Assembly (NCBI GenBank): GCA_963978905.1
Contig: OZ022257.1
Coordinates: forward strand, 14,031,664 to 14,095,663
Origin: Trichostrongylus colubriformis
Taxonomy: Eukaryota > Nematoda > Chromadorea > Rhabditida > Trichostrongylidae
DNA: 64,000 nt
Reading direction: 5' to 3'
This document shows, piece by piece, positions 49,101 to 60,864 of this stretch. Made by a program: the position numbers and the translations under genes. Under the pieces are notes generated by a model. It worked only from the letters and a program-made list of their open reading frames with translations. It did not search any database and was not told the DNA's origin. The stretch's first letter is position 1, and every line of letters starts with the position of its first letter.

Positions 49101-50851
49101 ATGTATCTCTTAAAATAAAATTGTTTGTGATATAACAGAACCGAGGTTTTCTCAAACCTTCAGCGTCAGGATCGACATGTAGATTGGTTGCTCTACAGTT
49201 GGTAATAAGGAGACGTTGAGCCGTTGGAAGATATGTGGTCGACACTTCTAATTCACCCAAATCCTAAGAAATTGGGGTTTTAAGAAAACGGAATTGGAAG
49301 ATGGACGATATCGTGACTTACAGGTGTTGAAATCGTCATCGGTAATTCAAATTCTCGAAATCGTTCTATAGGATTTGTGTCCAGCCAATATTCACATTCG
49401 GCCACAGTAACCTCAACAGATCAAGTCTTGCATTTATTATGAGCTTTACTTTCGTGTTCTTTACCTCGTAATCATCTTTAGAAACATCACAAAAATGAAT
49501 TTTTATCAAGGAATTGTGAAATGACTGTTTAGGAAGTTGACATGTGAAAAACTCATTGAATACTGTAGTTATGCAACGTGGAACTGCCAGTGTTCGAAAT
49601 GGTACCGGCTCATGAGCGAGCATTTCCTGAAATTCTAGAACTTTTCCAATCCTTTTTAAATATCGTATGTAATTTTCAGTTGGGGTGCCGTTATTCCTCA
49701 TGGAACTACGGTCCATCAGCTTGGGATGTGTACCCTTCGGTCAGGATTTCGCCCGACGACGAGCGGCGTGCGACACAGAGTATGCGAGGTGTGAGCGTCG
49801 CGGTGGTTGGGTCCTAGAACCGTGGATCATTGCGGTTCCATGGAACGATCGGGTCCGCTTGCAGCGGACTAGGCCAATTACAGTGGGACCAACAGAATAT
49901 TTGCCGCGCGCGGCAAGCCTGGTGGCCCAGTCGCGTAGCCGGGTGACCCACTTGAACAGTTATGACACACATCCATCGTGCACTTACCTCCCAACTGATG
50001 GATCGTTTCTTCCATCCACGTCTTCCTTGTGAGTCCTTTTACTAGGTACATAACCGCTTTGGAATACTTCGGACACAATGAAGGTGTATAAGGGGCATGT
50101 GATACCTGCAAGGTAAATTATGCAATCCTTATACCATTCGTTAAAATCCTCAGCGCATAGAAAAGGAGCGGTAGGCATGCTCAGTCAAGCAGTCGAGCGA
50201 CTGAGTGTAAACGCCACCTGAGACAATTGGTTTAATGAAAAATAGTAAATCAGCTGACTCGAACTGAATGATTTTTGGAATTTCGATAAAGGAAACAGAC
50301 GGAGAAGGCAGGTTCAGAGGGTCAAGAATCTTTTCAAACGGTTTTCAAAAGCCCTTAGCTAATTTGATGCCTTCTATGCTTAGTTGTAAATGTCACTTGA
50401 GTTGGGAGACAATTAAACTGTGCTCTGCGCCACTTACGCCTTGATTAGAGCACAGAGGGCATAAGCGTCAGCTTAATCAGGCTCGAAAATTGAAGAGAAA
50501 CGATTTCTCTCTAGAGGGTTCATATAACGTCCTGTCTTCTGCATTTGCATTTGCCTGCCCCCCCCCCCCTTCCCAACTCCAGTAGTGTCTCAGATTGTTC
50601 TAGAAAAAATAATTTATTGGGTATTCTCACCCTTCTGATATAGAAATTAAACGTCTCTTCAGCTTCAATGTACTCAAAGGCAATAGTGACAGTCGGAATT
50701 TTTGGCTCCTGCAACGAAGTGCCTTAATATCAAAATTTTCTCATAAAGATCAACTCACATCATCGTCATCGTCGAAATCGGCATTGTAGCGTGGACAATG
50801 AGAATCAGCCTTCGACACAATCGATAGTAGCCATATTGAAGCGATCGCCAT
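46177..50851 (-). CDS. Double-C2 (synaptotagmin-like) protein, eight exons
   Basis: C2 domains bind phospholipids, often with calcium, in membrane traffic. Minus-strand exons 50851-50759, 50708-50631, 50105-50055, 49626-49465, 49411-49322, 49263-49158, 49108-48919 and 46393-46177 join in phase to 987 nt (328 residues). After an acidic linker (FDDDDDEPK), C2A spans about residues 32-158 (VTIAFEYIEAEETFNFYI, VFNEFFTCQLPKQSF), and C2B starts at DLGELEVSTTYLPTAQRLLI with IHVRAILFNDGRFDE. The Asp residues of the calcium loops are mostly absent (CPKYSKA where DPYVKV is usual), so calcium binding is unlikely. There is no convincing N-terminal membrane anchor apart from ASIWLLSIV; an upstream exon is possible because CTCCACAG lies 24 bases before the ATG. 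The third exon needs an unusual GTTATG donor, chosen because it restores phase and C2A length. The last exon, 2.5 kb away, is least certain. Confidence 0.7.
47183..47526. mobile_element. Palindromic MITE in last intron of the double-C2 gene
   Basis: GGGTGTGTACAGTCATGTTC then AAAAATCGCGCGG at the left; CGCGATTTTTGACGTAAAGG then CACACACCC at the right. The interior holds GGCGAGCGGCGCTGCGG, also seen near 25110. Confidence 0.6.
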
Positions 50852-51283
50852 TGTGCATTCAGCTGTGACGTTGTGCTGTGGAGACACGAAACCGTACCAA
50901 CTTCCCCCGCCCTCCCTAACCCCCCCCTCCACCCCCCCCCCCCCCCCCGCCCTTTGCACTCGGTTATTGACTATGTTTTATCCCTTTGGACAGTTGCATC
51001 GGAGTTCTCAACCCCAATGAAACGCTGAAATGTACGATACAAGAGGATTTATTCAATCCTTTTTGACCACTTGCATGGTGATTCAGTGGGCTTGTTATGA
51101 ATAACGAAGCACAGAGAAAGGGATTATTGTGTATAACAGAGTGAGGCTTTCGCTCCCGTATCCGTCATATAGTCTTGAACCTGCCTTCGTCAATAGTGAG
51201 GTCATTATGGTTGATCGCCTTGCTGGCGATGATATACTGGTCATGTCATTGTGATTGCTGGCCTGTTTTAAAGACACCAGAAG

Positions 51284-51726
51284 GGGGTAATTTTGGCTCA
51301 CGGTAGAACAGACGTAGTGTGGACGAGTTTAAGTGGCCGCCATTGCACAAACTCGCCAGTTTGACGCCTTGGCATGGTGCCAAGAGGAGATGTTTCTAGT
51401 ATAAACTTGTTTTTTTCGTTTTACTATTTCCTTTGTTCTTTCTTATAGTGTATCTAGATGTGCTTACATGAATGCTAATGTAGTTGGGAATGGCCACTGT
51501 ACTGTGCTGGGAGTCAGGTGCTACAACTATGTTGGCCCGCGGCCCGTCTCCTACAGCTGACAACTCGGAAAGTCAGTGTGCTGATGCGAATGGGATGCGA
51601 ATACACACCGCAGCGTCGCGCTTTTCAGTACGGGTTTTTTCGCCGATTATCGCTTCTAACCTTCAGTGTTCGTTCCAAAATGCTCATTTCTTTGCATCTT
51701 CCTCTTGTTTCGGATCCCTTCCAGTT
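51284..51726 (+). repeat. Dispersed ~450 bp repeat
   Basis: Matches the complement of 34677-35128 closely. The 94-codon open frame inside is a by-product of the repeat. Confidence 0.75.
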
Positions 51727-52453
51727 CCTTGTGAGAATAGGGACAGATTCTAGCGATAACCAAACCATGCGCTACGCATTTTTGTTCCAATTAGAATCGT
51801 AGTGTCAGATGAATGGCCCATACAATGACTTGCGACAAATCACGTATCACAGGAGGAAAGGCTTGATTGCTTTGGCGGACACTGATGTGAGATTTGATTC
51901 GTGCACCATGAAAGGGAAGTGTGCTCCACTTGCCACTGCAACTCCGCTATATTTACACCAGTTGAGCTAGCGCACACTACTGCGCGGGTAACATCACAGT
52001 GGGTCGGTCGGAATTGCTTTTTCTATGAATTTACTCAGTACCCATTATCAAATCACGCTTCCCCCGCAGTGAACGGAGCATATGTGTGGGTCCATGTGTG
52101 GTCCCTACTTTTTGTCCCATGTCCTACCCATCCCAAACTAGTCCCCATCTAGGTTGTTTTTCGTATTATGTCTAATTTCGTGACAGGCGGACTGAAGGAA
52201 GGACAGGCAAGCGTTTTATCAACAGGATCGCACAGTGAAACGAGACGTAAGGGTACGGTAGTCCGTCGGTGTACGTAGTTGCACGGCAGCTTATTAGTTT
52301 GTATGCATTATTTCCACTTACATCTTTATTTCGGTAAATATCGCTGGTATCGCTTTAGAAGGGTATAATATTGTGAACACATGTTATATACTATATACTT
52401 CCCTCATCGCGGCAAATCACAAGGTCTCCTACGGAGCGGCAAGCCGAAGATTT

Positions 52454-52509
52454 TCGAAATTTTGTGGCTTCGGTTAAATCCTTTCGAAATTTTGTGGCTT
52501 CTGTTAACA
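52454..52509 (+). repeat. Two-unit tandem repeat upstream of MTR4
   Basis: TTTCGAAATTTTGTGGCTTC is repeated twice at a spacing of about 30 bases, the second copy followed by TGTTAACAC. Confidence 0.7.
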
Positions 52510-52772
52510 CTTTGTTGAATAAATGAATCTTAAAGGACAGTTAACGACTCTATGGATATTGCAGTGTGGTTTTTTTCCGTCGACAATTTTGAGATATCTT
52601 TTGCATGTTCGGATTCTGTGTTTTCTAAATTTTCTTGACTCCATTGATTCCAATGAACTAGTTTGTCTTGTATCTCCTAAGAGAAACTCCATTATTAAGC
52701 AGCTTCTCGCAGTGATGATAATCCATTATGTTTATAGAATATAACCGCTTTAAGGTAAATCAGTCCAGAATA

Positions 52773-55700
52773 ATGGATGTTGATGACTTATTTGGAGCTT
52801 TTGAAACTCTCGGTAATGGTGATGATTCGTCCACAACGACCGCCACACCAATGGATAAAATGTCTTCGGTTCGTTTTTATTCGGTGTACCTTGCATTATC
52901 ATAGCTCTATGCGGCCAAGTTAAACAACGTTCAGCTTGACGCTGCACGTCAGGAAGACGCACGAAAACGAGCAGCTGATCTTTTGAATTCTATGTTACAA
53001 GGCGATTGCGGTGATGCAGCTGAGCCAACAACAAAAAAGGTATTTTTCTCGAAACGGTGTAGGCGTTAATTTGGTTTTTTCGTCATGTATTTGTCATGTT
53101 GACGAGTTATCACGAACAAAACTCGAGTTTTATCGCTTCAGATTAGACCAGACGACGATGTCATAATGGAAGAAATGAGGGAAACATTTGATAAGAGGAT
53201 TGTCGTTCATACCATCCAAACGGACAATGAAAACTGTACTCATGAGGTATCGCTTATGTCCATACATTCGTGTATAATTTTCAGATTGTGGCTGTTTATT
53301 TGGTTTCTTTCATTCACATTCAGGTAGCATTGCCACCTGACATGCCATTCGAACCTTTGACAGTCAGGGAGACTGCACCGGCAAAAAGTTACCCTTTCCA
53401 ACTGGACGCCTTTCAAAGAGAAGCAATTATGTGTATCGAGAACAGTCAATCAGTTTTAGTTTCCGCTCATACATCAGCAGGAAAAACTGTTGTGGCATTG
53501 TGAGTTCTCCAAGTTTTCCACCTCTAGCTGTTCTATTTATTTATTTTTTTGTTTATTTTTGTGTTTTCTATAGGTACGCCATTGCACAGTGTCTCCGCGA
53601 TAAGCAAAGAGTGATCTACACATCTCCAATCAAAGCTTTATCAAATCAGAAGTTTCGTGAACTGGAAGAGGAATTCGGTGACGTCGGCCTCATGACAGGT
53701 TCAGTGTCAGGCATTCTCTATTTGTGGTGCTGGTATTACTTTCAGAAAGACCGTATAAATGGGTAATTCTTAGGTGATGTGACATTGAATCCCGACGCCT
53801 CTTGTCTTGTTATGACTACCGAGATCTTGCGATCTATGCTCTATAGAGGTGCTGAAGTTATGAGAGAGGTCGGGTGGGTAATATTCGACGAAATCCATTA
53901 CATGAGAGATAAAGGTAAGGTTTTCCTTCGGAAACTAGATGAAGGCTTCTTCTATGCAGTATCTTCGGAAAACGCTCGAAGTTTTATTTCCAGAACGCGG
54001 AGTTGTGTGGGAGGAAACAATCATTTTGCTGCCAGACAATGTGCATCACGCATTTCTTTCCGCTACTATTCCTAATGCGCGACAGTTTGCACGTTTGTGA
54101 TTTACTTTTTTAATTGGAATATATTGCTGGTTTTGTATTTTTTTTTATCTCACTTCGTAGTCATTTTCGTTTGCTTCTTGATCATTAGCACTCTTTCATT
54201 CGAGGAAAGCTTCCTAAAGTGTAAGGGGGGGGGGGACACAGGCGTGCGTGTATTTTAAACCGTCACCGGTTTCGTTGAAATAAGAGGCGCAGATAGTTTT
54301 GTTCCTTTTTGTTGACCTACCCACATCCTATTTCTGCTTGTGCTTAACTCTTTTCTGACATGGTTTTACTCCGAATCCCGCATCAAAGATTGGCTCACTT
54401 ATTACTTTTTTTACTTACACTCTTTCATTCGAGGATAGCTTCCTAAAGTGTAAGGGGGGGGGGACACAGGCGTGCGTGTATTTTAAACCGTCACCGGTTT
54501 CGTTGAAATAAGAGGCGCAGAAAGTTTTGTTCCTTTTTGTTGACCTACCCACATCCTACTTCTGCTTGTGCTTAACTCTTTTCTGACATGGTTTTACTCC
54601 GAATCCCGCATCAAAGATTGGCTCACTTATTACTTTTTACTTTTTTACTTACACTCTTTCATTCGAGGATAGCTTCCTAAAGTGTAAGGGAGTGGGGGGG
54701 GGGGGGGGGGGACACAGGCGTGCGTGTATTTTAAACCGTCACCGGTTTCGTTGAAATAAGAGGCGCAGATAGTTTTGTTCCTTTTTGTTGACCTATCCAC
54801 ATCCTATTTCTGCTTGTGTTTAACTCTTTTCTGACATGGTTTTACTCCGAATCCCTCATCAAAGATTGGCTCACTTATTACTTTTTTATTGCGTTACCCG
54901 CAGAAGTATTTGTTTCCAGAGTGGGTATGTTTGCTCCACAAGCAACCAGTGCATGTTGTCTACACTGACTACCGCCCCACCCCACTCCAACATTTCATAT
55001 TTCCTGCTGGAGGCGAAGGTTTATATGAAGTGGTTAACATACAGGTTGGTTTCTTTCATCTTCTTCATTTGACAATGCCTTTTTGGAAATTCACTGAATT
55101 TGAAACGTTTCTCCAGGGCCAGTTCAGAGAGGATAAGTTCATGCAAGCAATGAGTGGGCTTGAAGCCGTAGGCGACAAAGCTGCTGGAGGTGTGCAACGA
55201 GGCCGAAAGGGTGGCATGAAAAGTAGGTGTTCATCTTTTTCTTGTTCAATTTCATTAGGGAAGGTGATTGGTCGGACTATAATTCATTGTTTCTCAATTT
55301 CAGCGGATTCTAATGTCGTGAAGATAATTCGCACTATCAAAGAGCGTGATATGCTACCGTGCATAATTTTCTCATTCAGTAGGAAAGAGTGCGAGGCATA
55401 TGCTCTATCTCTCAAGGATATGGATTTTAACGACGGTAAGGCTTGTTTTCGCTGTCCTGTGGATTTCCACGTATTTTGGACGGTTTTTTCTTTCAAAATG
55501 CTGCCGCAAGTAGAGGCATCTAATCCCGATTTTTAACAAAATTTAACTCAAATTTAGATGAAGAAAAGAAGTTGGTACGTGAGATCTACAGCAGTGCTAT
55601 CGATCTTCTTGGTGATGAGGACAGAAAACTTCCTCAAATAGGACAGGTGCATCTTGAAGGCTTTTGCTCATTTGGATCGTGACTGTGTCATTTTTGAGAA

Positions 55701-58700
55701 GCTCCATTGTGTCCGTTTTAAGATACTTCCTTTATTATTGCATGGAATTGGTGTTCATCACTCTGGTCTGTTGCCAATTCTTAAAGAAACTGTTGAGATA
55801 TTATTCGGAGAAGGTCTTCTGAAGGTTGTTGCTTCACTGCTAGTCGTCACATGTTTAGTGATTCATCTTCAAGCTTTTGTTGTAGACACTATTTGCGACG
55901 GAAACTTTCTCTATGGGTCTGAACATGCCGGCAAGGACAGTTCTGTTTACGTCTGCACGAAAGTTTGATGGAGTCAACAATAGGTCAGTTACATTTGAAT
56001 AAAAACATTTTCCTAGAAAATTCCCTATCTGTTCTAGGTGGATAACCTCTGGAGAGTATATACAAATGTCAGGAAGAGCTGGACGACGAGGTAAAGATGA
56101 TCGTGGCCTGGTAATTCTCATGGTGGACCACAAGATGAGTAGTGAAGATGCCAAGCAGATCATAAAGGTAGCGTTGCAATATATTCTTTTGTGGCTTTAT
56201 TGAGCAAAGTTAGCAGTACCCGCAATCAGTCTACTTATCAGGCTAGCGTTTGTTTCAAATTTAGATCTCTTTCAGTTTTCGAGAATATGTAAAAATTTTT
56301 CCTAAAACTTTAGCCTAGCGATCTCGGGCAACAGCTTCCTGTTAGCCTTTTCTGACACGAGATTGTCGAGAAATTCGGCTTAGGTGTGAGTGCGTCATTT
56401 CCCTTTTCGTCATTCTCGTATTTTAGGGTGCTACCGATCCTCTTAATTCGCAGTTCCGCTTGACATACAATATGGTGCTGAATTTGCTCCGAGTTGAGGG
56501 AGTTAACCCAGAATTTATGCTGGAGCGCTCCTTTTATCAATTCCAAAATTACGACGCAATACCGGAGTTGCAGCGAAGTTAGTTCTGATCTCTTGTAGAA
56601 TGTTAGAACTAGAGCTCTTTATAATATGTGTAACTTTTCATTTATTTTTTATTTGATTTTGTTTTTTACCTCAATGTGACTTCGAAATTTCAACGGGCCT
56701 GGATTTTTGTGGTGGCTTAATTGAATGTTTCCAGAGGTGAACGAGAAGATGAAGGAAATCGAGAATATGCGTGTTGACCATGAGAGAGATATAACTGCTT
56801 ATTTCGATATGGAAAAGCAGGTAAGCTGTTGAAATTATTCCTTTCCTGTGATCTGTTCCTTCTTATGTATTTGAGTTTTTTCGGTGGGTGCCTGACGAAA
56901 TGTTCATTTATAGATTGCAAACTTGAAAATGACTATAAAGAAGACAATTTGCTTACCTAAATACCTTGTACCGTTCCTTCATGCGGGAAGATTGATGCAC
57001 GTAAGTTCTCCATTTTCAAACTTGCTATTTGCAACTACTGTCTCACTGAATCGTTTCCTGCAGATAGTAGCAGGTACTCGTGATTTCGGTTGGGCTGTCT
57101 TGATCAATTTTCATAGGAAGGTTAATGTGGACGACAATACGCAAATGGTCTACATTTTAGATGTGAGTAATCGTTGGACGTTTTTCTCCTATCACCCCAT
57201 CATGTATTACTTTTTTGAAGGTATTCATGGGTTTCAAGAATGAAGGTCATGACGAAAATATCAATATGGCACAGTTACAACCTGCAACAGATGGAGCGCC
57301 TGTACGTTTTTCTTTTTACAATCTCTTATTATGCGCTTTTATCAAACAATATCGCACAGTGGTTCATTTGAAACGTTCTTGCCGTTTCGCACAAAATTGA
57401 GGTGGGGAGAATGCCTCACAGCCATTTTCTCTTTCGATTTATGGTTTCTAAGCCGAGCCGATTAACGGCTCTTGGGTAACAAAACGGTATAACATTAGCT
57501 GTGAGCTTCCAGGCATCGTGGGAGACTGTGCCAATAGCTCTAGATTGTGTGGACGAAATCAGCGCCATTCGATTAAAACTCCCACGAGAAATGAATTCCG
57601 CTCATGCCAAAGGTGTCGTTCAACAAATGGTAAAAGTGGGTTTCCTATTTCCGTAATATTACCGTTTCTCTATAATTTCACGTACCACAGAGATCTAAAC
57701 TAAACGTTAGCAGTTTTCGAATAATGCTATTAGGTTTTGATGGGTAATGATGAGTGCCAAGGGTGTGGATTCGAGGTTCATCCAAAATCCTCACTTAAAA
57801 CTACATTCTCTTGAAGTCATTCACATTCTGGAGGATGACACAGTAGTGATTACAGTTCTCAACTGAAAATAAACCAGAAAGATCCTACCTATTGGTGGTT
57901 TCAGAGTGTCATGTTGCGATTCAATAAGGATATTCCACTATTGCACCCTGTGAAGGATATGCGTATCACTGAACCGACGCTGGTAGACGCTGTGGAAAAG
58001 ATTGCCGATTTGGAGCAGCGCAGCCAGGAGCACCCCTTGCGAAAGTTGAAGGAGTTCGAGAAGATCAAAGAGCAATGGCTGGCAAAGGTTTGCATCGCTT
58101 CAGTCGACATTTCAGTAGTAGTCGAGCGTTCCTCGGATTAGGTGGAACTTGCTTCTATTAAGGCACACCTTGAACGTAGGCCTTACAAATGATTCTGCAG
58201 CTTTGTATGCAGCACAACAAACAAATCAAACAATCTAGTTGTTTCTTTTCATGATTTCAGTTCTAGGATCAAGCCAAGAAGGAGCATCGGAGCTTGCGTG
58301 AGGAGTTACGTAAAGCACAATCAGTCTTACATATGGAAGAGCTCGGTCAGCGGAAACGCTTACTTCGCCGTTTACAGTACGCTGATAATTCGGATATCAT
58401 CACTGACAAGGTTCGTGGAGCTTTTGACGTAATGTTCTCCACTGTATCCTAAAATTTATTTTTTATTTTATCATGTTCTATCATTTTTCATCATCAGTTT
58501 ACTGTTTTTAGTTGAGAATTCGTATTGCATGAACATTTAGATTGTGGACATCCGGTGACGTAGCGCAACTACCATCTACACCTAATAGCACGGCACAAAT
58601 ATCACTTTCCTTTACGGGGTTCACAGAGAATAATAGACATGTAGTTTGGATAAACTGGCTTTCTCTTTTTTTCTGAAATCCCTCTAACAAGCAAAGGGAT

Positions 58701-60575
58701 GTCAATTTTTGCCTTAGCATAAAGGAAACAGCACCGGAGGTGGATGAGACAGTTACTTTTCGAAAAGGTGGGGTTTAGTGGGTGAGAGGTTTTTTCACAC
58801 GATGGTTCATTGATTGACACGATAACATTTTGATTTACGTGAACGCCGTTGTGAATTTTCCGATATTTGGTCTCAGCTATGTCATTGCTAGGATCTAGGA
58901 CTGGTAGTATTTGAAGGAAGCGCCCTATCTGTATCCAAGGATCTCACTCGTGGAGTGGTGGTCTGATGTATTGCACGATTGTAAACATTATTGCCATTAT
59001 TCATTTATGCGAAGTGTCTTGTCATCTTTTTAACAAGCATGGTTCAATTTGAAGCAGGTTCAAGTGCAAGTGGACATGATGTCTATTTTCCCCGATACAC
59101 TGAATGCCTCTTTTTTTTTTCAGGGCAGGTGCGCTTGTGAGCTCTCAGCAACAGACGAATTAATGCTGACAGAAATGCTTTATGCTGGTGTGTTCACAGA
59201 TCTGTCATCAGCACAAGTAGCTGCACTACTCTCGTGCTTTGTGTTTGAGGTTGATTTACACTCCTCTCTTACCAATCAACGATTCCCGTTGTAGCCGGTT
59301 ATCCCATCTAGATCTGGATTATGAGGTTGAATAATAAATCATCTTTCAAAGTTGGCTTTTTAGGAGAACGCGAAAACTCCAAAACTGGCTGAGGAATTGT
59401 CAGGTTGCCTGCGAAAACTTCATGTGAGTGTATTTTCTACCTCAATGATTTATGAACATGGTCTTCAGATTGCGCTACCGTACCAGTAGAGCGGCCTTCT
59501 TTTTATGTTTCCATCTGCTGTTATCCCACCGCGGGCGCCGCATCTTATTTATGCGAAGCGCGTTCCGGTTACGATCCACTTCATTTCTGCTCGGACAGTT
59601 TTGTTTTTGCACTCTATCGCGATACCGTAAATATATCCATACACGACTACCGTAAGAAAGTCTCCGCAGGGTGCCAGCATGTCTGGTCAAAGCATATTAA
59701 TGACTCTGTTTTGCGCGTAACTCATTTCGGAGACAAATCGGGCCACTCTATTGGTACCTCACGTGTTGTTAACTAATTGTCGTTGACATCAAGTGTCCCA
59801 CACCCATTTTCCCCCATGACGTGTGGTACAAAGACCGAGGACTCCTCTGTATTTTATAGGAGCACGCACGACGTATCGCAAAGCTTTCTATCGAATGCAA
59901 GCTCGCCATGATTGAAGATCAGTATGTGGAGTCGTTCAAACCAGGAATGATGGACGTTGTATTCCAGTGGGTAAATGGTGCTTCGTTCGGAGAAGTCATG
60001 AAGAATACTGATATTTTTGAAGGTAACTAGTGTTTTTGCCTTCCCCAGCACATTGATTTTCTATGGGCCACAAAACAGCTAATACCGCTAAACAGTGTTC
60101 TCAGTAACTGGTTGCGGCTGTCTCAAGGCTGCGCCGTGTTGTGGATGCCGAACTGTCAGTTAACCTTATAATGTGCCGCTCGTGGTCGGACCTCCTGCTG
60201 TGTTCGCACTACATTCATTTGTTGTCCGTGATGAATTGTAGTGTGATTTTAAGGCCAGACTATCAGGCTAATTGATTTATCCATGTCTGAGAAGATTTCG
60301 GTCGCGATTCAGCGGCAATCGAGTTGATAGTATCGATCTGTGTTACAGTAATTGGAGCTTTAATTCATGTACCCCCTTGACGTGTTTGTAAGTAAATGCT
60401 GATGATTAACGGTTCAGGTTCTATTATTCGATGTCTGCGACGGCTCGAGGAGGTGCTAAGAGAGATGGTGAATGCGGCTAAATCAATGCAAAATCAAGCG
60501 TTGGAAGAGAAGTTTGAAGACGCTCGTGTTAAAATCAAGAGGGACATAGTATTTGCTGCATCGCTCTATCTCTAA
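52773..60575 (+). CDS. mtr-4: MTR4 exosome RNA helicase, 26 exons, complete
   Basis: MTR4 is the nuclear Ski2-like DExH helicase that feeds RNA to the exosome (TRAMP/NEXT-type complexes). Twenty-six exons join in phase to 3114 nt, 1037 residues, about the usual length: 52773-52868, 52905-53039, 53142-53246, 53324-53499, 53574-53698, 53774-53914, 53994-54092, 54920-55044, 55117-55222, 55304-55435, 55558-55646, 55723-55824, 55886-55983, 56038-56167, 56427-56577, 56735-56820, 56914-57000, 57064-57162, 57221-57301, 57513-57629, 57905-58087, 58267-58410, 59124-59249, 59364-59423, 59860-60022, 60418-60575. Motifs: AHTSAGKT at residues 160-167, DEIH at 251-254, SAT at 282-284, [10 protein letters not shown] at 519-528. 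The arch with a KOW-type part ([13 protein letters not shown], about 670) separates MTR4 from a generic helicase, and the tail [13 protein letters not shown] is the MTR4 C-terminus. CAAATCAG-type acceptor upstream of the ATG may be a trans-splice site. No broken motif. Confidence 0.96.
54190..54887 (+). repeat. Tandem triplication of ~230 bp in MTR4 intron
   Basis: Three nearly identical units start at 54190, 54419 and 54653 (ACTCTTTCATTCGAGGA...). Each contains a G run, of 11, 10 and 18 bases, and the block CGTCACCGGTTTCGTTG. It enlarges the intron between exons 53994-54092 and 54920-55044. High identity implies recent origin. Confidence 0.9.
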
Positions 60576-60849
60576 CTGATCCTTGTTCTGTCTCTTCTGT
60601 CTCTCCGTTTCCTGTATCAGAAGTTGAAGCGCGTGATATCATTAGCTGATGTTCGCTCTTTCACCCAGGTCGATCCCCCCACCATCCGGATTTTGCCTTC
60701 CTTGTCCCGGTTCACGCGCTTATTTTCAGTTTTCTCTGCGATTAATCTATTTGATCTTAACTTAATATTGTTGTTTCTCATAGAGCTATGTGGTCTCAAA
60801 GGTTGTTGCCATTCTTTTTCATTCTGTTAAATTACTGTGTAGATAGTTT

Positions 60850-60864
60850 TTGTTTGCAGTTGTG
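60850..60864 (+). promoter_or_regulatory. Probable trans-splice acceptor of the downstream secreted-protein gene
   Basis: TTTTTGTTTGCAG ends at 60859, five bases before the ATG at 60865 and only 284 bp after the MTR4 stop. This spacing fits a nematode operon with spliced-leader addition to the second gene. Confidence 0.5.

Larger units (their letters stand above)
50852..52772. other. Intergenic between divergent genes
   Basis: The double-C2 gene and the MTR4 gene face away from each other here, so promoters of both should lie in this stretch. It holds a 17-C run (50932-50948), the 450 bp repeat (51284-51726), a dispersed repeat (51960-52150) and a 30 bp tandem (52454-52509). Confidence 0.5.
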
